In this document: positions 55,403 through 64,000 of the stretch, piece by piece
Numbering within the stretch: position 1 is the stretch's first letter
How the letters are laid out: each line of letters starts with the position of its first letter
The notes under the pieces: model-generated
What the model saw: the letters and a program-made list of their open reading frames with translations, nothing else
What the model was told of the DNA's origin: nothing
The model's database searches: none
Source: Zygnema cylindricum
Lineage: Eukaryota > Streptophyta > Zygnematophyceae > Zygnematales > Zygnemataceae
Direction of reading: 5' to 3'
DNA length: 64,000 bases
Assembly: GCA_037447655.1 (NCBI GenBank)
Contig: JBBHKE010000404.1
Coordinates: 124,001-188,000 of the forward strand
Made by a program: the position numbers and the translations under genes

Positions 55403-56360
55403 GGAAATCTGTTATCACCGAAAAAGGAGTGGAGAAAGAGGTAACATAAAAGAATTCGGTTAGTGTCAATGTTTCCAATGACAGATTGTTGAGTGACACA
55501 AAGAAACGGGTTACTAAAACAGGAGGAGTTGAAGGAAAGAAAGGGCACTGGAAAGTGGAAGTGGTAGGAACTGAAAATAGTGTGGTCACCGAATATAGTG
55601 TGGAGAAAGAAGAGAGTGAAAAAGAATCGGTATTTGTGAGTCTTTCTTGTGATAAATTGCTTTGTGAATATGTCTTACAAGGGGATGAAACTCTTGAAGA
55701 AAGGGGAGTAAAAGGAAGTGAAATACACTTAAAATTGAATGCAAAATATTTTTTAGATATGGAGAAAACTGAACTGAAAGCAAAAGTTAGAGAAGGGCAA
55801 AAAGAAGATGACAGAAAAATTAGAGTAAGGGAGGAAGATGATGAGATAGAAAATAGTGAATTCACACAAGATGGGGAATTAACATATGAGATGAAAAATA
55901 ATGTGGGTTTAAAAAATAATGAATTGAGCAAAGGATCGGTAGAGTTTGTTTAGAAAAATGAGGTTCAGAAAGAAAGTTTATGAGAGCCGAAAAGGTCATA
56001 AAATTGGAGAAATGTAGAAAATAAGAAAGAATGTTAGGAGGAGGAAAGAACAGCTAAATGAAAAGGGGATCAGAATGAAATTATTCACGATGCATGCACT
56101 TAACGGGAGTCGAAGATCTACAGAAAAAGACCAAAAATTAGTGAGAAAAACCACACTTTATAGAGGTAATGGGGAGGCAACTCATGGAAAAGGTACAAAG
56201 TCTATGAGGAGATCAGAATATAGTAAGAAAACAAGAAGAAGATACAGATTAACGAAGACCAATTGGAGAAGAAGCAGCTCAAAGGGCGACCACACCATCG
56301 ATCGGAAAAGCCATTTTATTTTTAGGGTCTATGGAAAAACAAAAAAAACTTACATTTAAA
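55403..56360 (+). pseudogene. H2: charged Gag extension
   Basis: ORF 55486-55953 is rich in Glu and Lys (EYSVEKEESEKESVFVSLSC, KLNAKYFLDMEKTELKAKVRE, REEDDEIENSEFTQDGELT). ORF 56075-56359 is strongly basic (RRSEYSKKTRRRYRLTKT). H1 has the same two parts in one order. I recognise no enzyme motif: no DTG/DSG, no YXDD, no DDE. Length and conservation between two independent copies argue for a real protein segment. Function unknown. Confidence 0.6.
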
Positions 56361-56618
56361 CAAGCCAGAAATAGAGTCATTGATTAAGGGTTTGCAAAAT
56401 ATTAGATTTACAATGATAGACTGGCTTGGCTTTAAAACATCCAAAACTTAGGAGGAGTGTTGGTTTTTGTGTAAAGTTTTGGATGTTTAGTAGTGGAGGT
56501 TGTAAGAGGGAATTTCCGAACTTAGAATATTTCTAAGTCCTTACTTCAGTATGTACCTAAGTTACAATAGACCATTGTGTAGACTGAGTAAAGTACTGGG
56601 TCTAAAGCTTTAGGGGGG
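56361..56618 (+). other. H2 3' tail with two polypurine-like tracts
   Basis: Non-coding. An internal acttaggaggagtgttgg at about 56448 looks like a second tract followed by an LTR-start-like TGTTGG. The real tract aaagctttagggggg (56604-56618) precedes TGTTTTGATTTG. Confidence 0.5.
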
Positions 56619-57873
56619 TGTTTTGATTTGAAAGCTTTAGTACTCAACAAATAGGTCAGTGAGAGAGGGATTGGTACTTAGAATATTTTTAAGTTAAACA
56701 CTTCACTACTAACCTCTAATAGTGTGACATTAACACAGGTACAAAAGAGTGTAATGTACTTCATGGGACACGCGGCGCGGATCAAATGTATCCGTACGAG
56801 AACGATTCAGTACGGAATCCGAAACAATGACACACGACAAAATTCTATGATACATGAATTAACGACGGATACGAATGGAGTTAACGAACGCGATACAAAG
56901 TGGGACCACATTAAGAAAATGTTGATGGACGCGTGTCGTCCTTCGCAAAGATACATATCACATCTTATGGCGATCCGTATATTCCGGAAGACTGCTGCAC
57001 GGAAGCTAATGTAATCGGTCAATCCCACGAACATCAACGGCAAAGAAAATCTGAGGGGAGCACATTTGACTAAGCAAGTCGCGTCGCTTTGCGCGACCGA
57101 CTTGCTACCAAGAGATTTCAGTTTCTGCAAGTACAGTCATTTGGACGGATTAACCAAAATGCTGACCAAGCAAGTGGCACAATTTATGTACGGTACCTAT
57201 TTTTAAATATTTGAAGCAACATAAATTTGTACGTAGTCAATTAATTTTTAGTGTTAGAATATTAAAATAGGATAGAAGTTATAATTAGGGTTCGGGCGTA
57301 CTTCTCGTATAGTATATGTATCGTTGGCGTACAATGTCGTTATTCGAGTTCAATACTTAGTTAACGTGTAATTATTAAATTATTGTATAATACTCAGTAG
57401 ATTACAATGAGTATAAAAAATAGGACTTAGTTTATTTTGATCATCATGGTCATTTTTATGAAAATAATTGCAAACTGTTTTTTTGCAACTTTGACCACTT
57501 GTTGTGATCACTCAAATTTATGTTTTGATCTGAAACTTTGTGAAGATAATCTATGATCTAGAAAATATAAGTCTGTGTAGTTTCACTGTGTTTTGTTATC
57601 TCTATAGAATTTTGTGATAAGTCTACCTAGATAGTTTGAGAAGTTGTCAGCTGTTTTTGGGAAACTCCGGAGTTTATATCTTCTAGATTCCTTAGTGGAT
57701 TTGGCTGTAACTTTAGGAGTTTACAGTGTCTATGGTATGATGCATATTTAAGCAATTTGAGGTTATTTTGTGTATTGTGGAGTAATCTGTGCTATTTGAA
57801 ACACAATTGTTTTGGGGTAGTCTGTGGGTGTCTTTTGTGAGTAATCAATGGTTGAAATAGGCTATGGACAACA
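56619..57873 (+). repeat. H2 3' LTR, 1255 bases
   Basis: Collinear with the 5' LTR throughout with many substitutions, in keeping with an older insertion than T9 or N2. Confidence 0.85.
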
Positions 57874-58416
57874 CTTTCTATCAGAGTCTTCATCTAGAAA
57901 AAATCTTCTTACTAAATTTAAGCTCCAATCCTTTTTATCAATTAAATTCAATATATCTAATGCACTTATATATTCTTTAGGTAGTCTTCTCGTTAACAAG
58001 AGAGCTTGTTAAGCATTTGTGAAGTTTCCTCCTACCAAATCATTTTCTACAAAAAATACTTGTAGGTCAATACAGTTTTTCTCCAAACTACCTCCTACAT
58101 ACTTGTATTCAACTATTTTGGTAACACTACTAAGCCAATGATACACATTAGTCTTTGCATACGTACATTCTAAGCACTTTCATAATTCAGCTGCACTTTT
58201 AAAACTTAGGTGTAACATTACCTGTTTCTCAATCAAGGAGTTCTTGATAACCCTTAGACACTCATGATTTTTCTTTTTCCATCCATTTGATGTTTCGGCC
58301 AAAGTACTATCCACCACATCCATTAGCTCCATCATCTCGAGGTAGCTCTCGAGCACACACTTCCAGTAGTGATATTTAGATCCATCAAATATAGGTAGCC
58401 ATGGGCATGGGCCCAT
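57874..58416 (-). pseudogene. gag: H1: Gag N-terminal half
   Basis: The minus strand starts at the PBS ATG (58416): MGPCPWLPIFDGSKYHYWKC, ESYLEMMELMDVVDSTLAE, KNSLIEKQVMLHLSFKSAAEL, open to 58180. It then continues with shifts (VYHWLSSVTKI, VEYKYVGGSLEKN) to the H2 insertion. The clear copia Gag start validates the ATG-in-PBS reading. Confidence 0.78.
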
Positions 58417-58419
58417 AAC
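58406..58419 (-). other. H1 primer binding site
   Basis: The sense strand reads GTTATGGGCCCATG after the LTR end. It lacks one G at its start but otherwise matches the initiator-tRNA loop complement, with the Gag ATG inside. Confidence 0.75.
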
Positions 58420-58610
58420 TGTTGTCTTTAGCCTATTTCAGCCATGGATCACTCTCGAAAGCACCACAGACTACCTCTTAAACAGTTGTGTTTTTGACAA
58501 CACAGATTACTCCACAATAAATAGAATCACTTTAAACTATGCCAATATGTAGTAAATCCTACACCCTGAAATTTCCCAAAGTTATAGCCAAATCCACAAA
58601 GTCATCCAAA
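58420..58610 (-). repeat. H1 5' LTR, truncated
   Basis: The sense end GGCTAAAGACAACA resembles the H2 LTR end. It is cut at about 58610 by T10 gag, so most of the LTR is missing. Confidence 0.65.
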
Positions 58611-59113
58611 AAATATGAGCATTAATTTTCTGATCAGCCAACTTTTGTTGGTGAATCATACCATTTCGGTACCTCTCTATGACAGCCACCCAAAGATCGG
58701 ATGTGCTCTCTACGTGGAAGTGAGGAGATGCAAGCCCTTCACTGAGATGGCGGAGGATGAAGTGCTTTGCCGCCATATTGTTATAGTTCCAGGTATGAAT
58801 ATCATTCATCTGCTTCCTCAAAATAGGTGACATGAATGCTGAACCGGTTGCTATCGGTGTGATCGTCTCTTTCTCCTTTCCTTTGTCCACCGCCTACCCT
58901 TCTTTTGTCTCCACCGTTGTAGATGGATTTGCATCTCTGGTGAATCTGCTTCATGTAAACCCTGGAGGGATCCCAAGACCGAAAGGACGCCTCACCCGTT
59001 GACCCACTAATCCCCAAAACCTTTTCTCACATTGAGCTCCTGACATCAAACTCTCCTAATATATGAAGCCATTTCCATTAAAGATGGGCACCCTAGAGGG
59101 TAAGCCCATAACC
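58611..59113 (-). pseudogene. gag: T10: copia Gag fragment and PBS
   Basis: The minus strand from the PBS ATG (59109) reads M-LPSRVPIFNGNGFIY, then VDKGKEKETITPIATGSAFMSP, TWNYNNMAAKHFILRHLSEGL and ADQKINAHIF, before it is cut at 58611. It aligns with T9 Gag residues 1-165. Shifts and stops are present. The PBS at 59099-59113 reads GGTTATGGGCTTACC, two mismatches from T9. Confidence 0.75.
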
Positions 59114-59363
59114 TGCAAATCTGCAACCTCCATAGGTTTTTATAATGGGCAGCTCACACAAAGCCATCGGGATAACCCTTATCCCTTTGTGTTTTGACAA
59201 GAATCACTTCCACAATGGTAGACAAAAACTCTAACCACCTTCATCCTTGTGAACAGTAGACTCCCCTCAGTCGATAGCAAAAATAATCTCTCAATTTGCT
59301 CCCCTAACAGTAAGTTATGAAGGGTCAAAGTTGACCTTTTGGGACTTTTGGGAGAGAGGGGTC
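59114..59363 (-). repeat. T10 5' LTR 3' part, interrupted by T11
   Basis: It matches the final ~250 bases of the T9 LTR in reverse (gtcaaagttgacctttt, gcaaattgagagatt). T11 sits at 59364, so the remainder lies beyond the window. Confidence 0.7.
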
Positions 59364-60352
59364 TGCAATTATGTGTTCCCCATAAGACTACAAAATTCAG
59401 GAAGCCTCTAGATATTTTTTGACTAACCCTTCTTCAACTAGGATCGTTGCTACCCAAGCAGGCAAATAGACAATCTTATTGCACCGTTGTGCACTCTAGA
59501 CTCCCATGAATTCGCAACAAGAAGAATCACTGAAAACGCAAAACCAGGCGATTAATTATGAAGTAGCAAATATTCCAATATTTATACAAGCTCTTTGGGA
59601 GAGAGGCGCCTACCTCCTCAATCCTCTAAGTCCGAAACCCCTCTCACAACCCCTATCTACTAATATACATAACAATCTGAAAATTCTAGAGTAAATAATG
59701 GTACTACAGCCGATGTCCTTTCTGAACGCCCTGTATACGACAAGGCAATGGAGTAGACGTTTGAGTCCTCCAGACTTGTTCAAATGCTCCCCGGGATTCG
59801 CGCTTACTAATTCTATCGTGCCACGTGGCGCCAGGTCATGTCACGCCCGAAAACCGCCAAAGCGACCATTTTGGGGTCTCGGCGATGATGCGTGCCGTCG
59901 GATCTAAACCGGCTTTTAATATTAGCTGTTAAAACAAATGTTCAGTACATTTGTTTGGTGCGGGTTTTGTTTTGCACTATATTACAATGAGTTTATAAGC
60001 TTATTATCTCTAATTTCGTTAACCTGATTAAGTTTCCTTAATAATGGTTAAATTAAAAACGAACCTTATATACTCTAACAAACTTCTACGACAAACCGGT
60101 TAGAGCTGACGGCTAAGCCTCGCTCTGAAGGTTCGAGTCCTGCCCTACTAAACCTTTTTGTTAAGAGTGACTTATATCACTCTACAGTCCTGCTTGTGTA
60201 GCTAAGGTAACCATGGCTCCACCACTCTTTCTCACCTTAAGTGACTACAACAGGTATGGGGGTTAGAGAGAGAAGGTGGAGGCAGAGTGGTTGCGCTTTT
60301 ACTTAATCTATTCAGACCTAGAAAATACCCTCTAAATCTATTGATTTCAACA
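59364..60352 (-). repeat. T11 3' LTR, reverse, 989 bases
   Basis: The sense start is TGTTGAAATCAATAG (60352) and the end is CATAATTGCA. Same subfamily as T4. It holds a ten-base hairpin aaacaaatgt (59932-59941) / acatttgttt (59947-59956), a G-box-like ccacgtggcgcc and the aagtgacttatatcact palindrome (about 60165-60182). Confidence 0.82.
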
Positions 60353-60372
60353 CTCCCCTTATTTTCAAGTCT
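60353..60372 (-). other. T11 polypurine tract
   Basis: The sense strand reads GACTTGAAAATAAGGGGAG directly before the LTR. Confidence 0.75.
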
Positions 60373-63239
60373 AATTTCGGTTTCTCTTTTAATCCACATT
60401 TTTCTCTACAATATTTTAACTTGGGAGATGGCACACGTTTGGTCATCATATCAGTTACCATTTCCCCTTTCAGCCCTTTACACAAGATTTGCAAAAAAAA
60501 TTTCAACCTTTTCCCTCACAAAACTCAATCTTATGTCCATATGTTTAGCCTTAAAGTGATGTTTTAGATTGGCTGCAAATGCAATGGCAGCTTGATTATC
60601 AAAAAACACGTAATGCACTCCCTCGTTCATATACCCCTGTTCTTGTAACAAAGATTTGACCCACATCAATTTTTTCACAGCAGAACAAGAGGCCATCTAC
60701 TCAGCCTCCATATTGGACTGAGCAAACACCTTTTGTTGCTTCGTACTCCAACAACAAGCACCTTCTCCCACATAGAACACATACGTAGAAGTGCATCTTC
60801 TCATAAGTGCATCCCCATAATTGGCATTACTCGAAGTAGTTATGTCAGTGTGCTCACCTCCTAAATGCTACCATAAATCCCTTAATCCCACCATATATCT
60901 TATGATTCACTTGGCTGCCTCCTTATCTCTTTTCCTATGATCATTAAGACTCCTAGTGAGGACTCCAACTGCTGTCGTTATGTTCGGCCTAGTACAATTC
61001 ATAAAATAGATTAAGCTTCCTACAACCTGCTTGTAAGGAATAGACTTCATAAACTGTCTCTCTTCTAGACTCATGTGGTCATCTAAGATTATCACTCCTC
61101 CTCTACACTCCCATCACTTACTTTCTTCAAGTCCATGGGAGTGGTACAACTGTTTGCCTTTTCCATCTGGAATTTCTAAAGCATATTCCCTATAGCCTTT
61201 TTTTGAGTAAGTCTAATAATCCTTTTCCCTTTATCTCTTTCCATTTGAATTCCCATAATATATTTTGCCTCCCCTAAATCCTTCATGTCAAATCTGCTTC
61301 TAAGATCTTATTTTAACTAATTGATCTTTTCCATAAACTTAGTTAACACTAGCAAATCATCCACATAAATAGGAATGAAAATAACACCATTCTCATCTTC
61401 AAACATATGAATAGAATGGTCAAACTGATCTGGATGTATCCCATACTGGTGAAAAAACTCATCTAGTTTCTTATTCTATTGTATGGGAGCCTGCTTTAGT
61501 CCATATAAGGACTTTATGAGTCAGCAGACTTTGCTTTCCTCTCCTTCCTCTAAAAACCCCTCAAGTTGCCGCATGAAAAAAAAATTCTCTAGCTCACCAT
61601 TGAGGAAGGCGGTCTTAATATCCATCTGGTGTATTTCTATGTCTTCCGCTACCGCTAGACTGACGAGAATTCTTACTGATGGGAACCGAACCATCGGAGC
61701 AAAAGTCTCATCATAATCTATCCCCTCATTTTTTGTGAACCCCTTTGCTACCAACCGAGCCTTATATCTCTCAATGGTATTATCTGGGTTCGGTTTTAGT
61801 TTAAACACCCCTTTGCACCCAATCGGTTTTCTGTCCCAAGGATAGTCCAACAGCTCCCAAGTATTTGCTTCCATAATGGAGGCCATCTCATTATTTATGG
61901 CTCTAACCCATCAGTCTTTCTCCGGACTGTTCATTGCCTTTGAGTTTGACTTAGGCACATCAGGATGAGATAACTTAGTTACCTTGTGAGCATCCTCTTT
62001 TTCTTGTAGTATTTTGCTACTTCTTCGTCCTCCCTCAAAGTCCAAAGCTTGAATGGAGGGAATTCTTGGGTTCCACTTCACTATCTCATCGGCTCCCCTA
62101 TCTATGGAAGCCGATTCTAGCTCTTCCTCCTCTGTCTCCTCAAATTGTATAAGAATATGAGGAGATTCTGGTTTATCTCTCCTATCTCAGATCTCCCCTG
62201 AATCTGCAAACACGTTTTCCCTCATATCCTCTCCGGGAAGATCCGAGTCCTCCTCACTCTCAGACTCAAAACTAATTCTTTTCTTCTTGGTATATTTGAA
62301 GGGATCAAATGACTTCCCCAATTCTATGACAACTAGGTGCTTTACCATAATGATATTTTATTGAGCTAAGTCATACACTCTTTATCCCTTAACATCTTCA
62401 TCATATCCCACAAAATTCCTCAATTTCCCTTTAGCATCTAGTTTCCAGTTTTTCTTATGTGTGTCAAGGTTGTTAACGTGACTGCCGAATACTTTAAGGA
62501 GAGAAATATTTGGTTTCCTTCCAACCCATGTATCATAAAGTGTCATTCCTTTTACGGCGACTCTTTTCTTTATGTAGTAAGCACAGTTCATGGCTTCTGC
62601 CCAAAACCTTTTTCCTATCTTCTTTTCGGCTAACATACTCCATACAATATCTCCTAGAGTCCTGTTTAGCCTCTTAGCTACCCCATTTTGTCCTAGATTT
62701 TTCGGTAAAGTTTTTTGATGTTGAAATCCCTCATCCCTCAAGTATTCATCAAATTGGTTAGAGGTATATTTCCCCCTATTATCACTTCTTATTCTCTTAA
62801 TGGGGCTTCCGTGCAACTTCTCACTCCAGGCTTTATATTCTTTGAACTAAGATGATGATTCTGACTTTATTTTTAGAAAGTTGACTCTAGAGTATCTAGA
62901 CGAGTCATCAATAGTTGTCAATATAAACCTCTTCCCTCTGATTGAAGGTACTTTTGCCGGTCCCCACATATCTGTGTGGACCAAATCTAGTACTTTCTCA
63001 CCTCTATATATGGTAGTTTTGGGGAATGGTAGTCTGTGAGCCTTACCTTAGGCAGAGCCACTACAATCATCCATCATTTCATTATCCTCAAATTGAATGC
63101 CGTCTACTACACCAAGCTTTTTCATTTCCCTCAACTTATCAAAATGCACATGCCCCAACCTCTTATGCCACATCATCAAGTTTGGGAAACCAACATAATA
63201 AGCATTATTTTTTTTATTACTCAGGTTAAGCCTAAACAT
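60373..63239 (-). pseudogene. pol: T11: copia integrase-RT-RNase H, decayed
   Basis: Minus-strand pieces in order: pre-integrase MWHKRLGHVHFDKLREMKK (63239-63048); integrase with a degraded core, then IKRIRSDNRGKYTSNQFDEY, QNGVAKRLNRTL and RKPNISLLKVFGSHV (62816-62382); linker; RT from MASIMEANTWELLDYP to TAFLNGELENFFFMRQ (61886-61521); YVDDLLVL near 61370; MNCTRPNITTAVGVLTRS (61095-60907); and RNase H DNQAAIAFAANLKHHFKAKHMDI (60696-60478). At least eight stops or shifts. RNGKY in place of DNGGEY-like spacing shows the integrase is damaged. Confidence 0.85.
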
Positions 63240-64000
63240 TCATTGGCTACCCTTATCTGCTGTGAAGTAAACTTCATCCCCATACTTCGCTCTGAAGACT
63301 CCCTTTCTAGTGAAGGTATCAAACTCCTTATCATCTAACATAGCGATAGAGACAAGATTTTTACTGAGCTGAGGAATGTAGAGTACATCTGAGAAAGTGA
63401 GTATTGAAGTCTTACCGTTCACTAAGACTTTCATATCTACCAAACCCACTAGATCTGTTGTAACTACTCTCCCATCCCCATACACTATCTCTACAGTAGG
63501 GATCTTTCTTAGTTTGGTAAAGAGGTGCCTATCACGACACATATATATGATGCACCTGAATCGATGATCCATCCTTCTTGTGGAGCTTCCCAACGCTCCA
63601 AAAGCACACTCCGGTTTCCGAGGGATCTCCTTCTTCTCTAAATTCTCGTCATGAATGAGGTCCCCATCCTCCTCCTCAGAGGCCTCATCCTCCTCGGTCT
63701 CCCCTCTCACTTGTATGACCACAAGTGCCTTCTTCTGTCCTCCAGAAGAGACCTCTCCACGGTACTCTTGGAGCCTCGGCTCCAACAGTTTGGTGGAATC
63801 CTTTATAAAGTGTCTTGGCTTTTAGCAGAAATAAAAAATACCCTTTGGGGGCCTTAGTCCTCCAAATTGATCCTTCTCTCTTTTGAAGTTGCCATACGGC
63901 TTCCTCGACACCTTCCCCCACCGGTCCGTTATGGCAGCTAGAGCTTTAACGCTCTTTCCTCCTCTCCGAATCTCAATAGTGCTCTCCTACACAAGTATCA
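63240..64000 (-). pseudogene. gag: T11: Gag C-terminus and protease
   Basis: ORF 63785-63240 carries an acidic ETEEDEASEEEDGDLIHDE stretch, then IPRKPECAFGALGSS, a protease region with a shifted active site (the DSG site is not readable), and VEIVYGDGRVVTTDLVG and LTFSDVLYIPQLSKNLVS. Upstream 63921-63685 has remains of the knuckle (APKGYFLFLLKAK) with no intact Cys set. It continues beyond the window edge. Confidence 0.75.

Larger units (their letters stand above)
53191..57873 (+). mobile_element. H2: Gag-only LTR element
   Basis: 4683 bases with LTRs 53191-54444 and 56619-57873. Flanks CTTTA and CTTTC form an imperfect target duplication. The interior encodes Gag with a zinc knuckle plus a charged extension; there is no protease, integrase or RT. 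It is inserted head-on into an older member of its own family (H1), whose gag resumes at 57874. Several stops show it is old. Confidence 0.85.

Overview
The window looks like a stretch of a large, repeat-rich nuclear genome, most likely from the green plant lineage. I find no cellular gene, rRNA, tRNA or CRISPR array. Almost every base can be assigned, with varying certainty, to LTR retrotransposons or their debris, many nested inside each other. The plant assignment rests on plant-style Ty1/copia pol proteins and on primer binding sites (PBS) complementary to the plant form of initiator tRNA-Met. I cannot name the species. An alga or early-diverging land plant is as possible as a seed plant.

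Layout. 1-2867: three overlapping copia remnants (T1 forward, T2 reverse, T3 an LTR fragment). 2868-24394: a complex of family GP, which carries gag and a DTG-type protease but no reverse transcriptase. It reads as internal-LTR-leader, then an inverted 5' half (12075-16561), then gag-pro-LTR. Its LTRs are split by A1 (6496-10679, a pol element whose 5' LTR is fused to the protease) and by N1 (19917-23651, reverse, non-coding). 24395-28072: decayed copia T4. 28073-29400: reverse copia gag T5. 29400-36631: diverged GP copy GP4, split by N2 (29624-33095, intact, non-coding). 36632-40435 and about 41335-44091: reverse copia remnants T6 and T7. 40436-58610: an old reverse element H1, split by several insertions, including T9 (45307-52613, the youngest and best-preserved element, with a 1342-codon gag-pol ORF) and H2 (53191-57873, an opposite-facing member of H1's own family). 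58611-64000: reverse copia elements T10 and T11, the latter inserted in the former's LTR and running off the window.

How the parts relate. T9 is the only plausible complete enzyme source here, although it lacks the Gag zinc knuckle. A1 has a full pol ORF with one stop codon and no PBS or gag. N1/N2, H1/H2 and GP lack pol and would need enzymes from elsewhere. Eight retained PBS sites, belonging to seven copia elements and the H and N families, match the anticodon stem-loop of initiator tRNA-Met rather than its 3' end, i.e. a half-tRNA priming site. The ATG inside this PBS is also the Gag start codon in the coding families, so one 15-base site appears to serve both priming and translation. The most notable other points are the Gag-only H family with a long charged extension, the tandem LTR-PBS-gag duplication in T9, and a hairpin shared by several LTRs.
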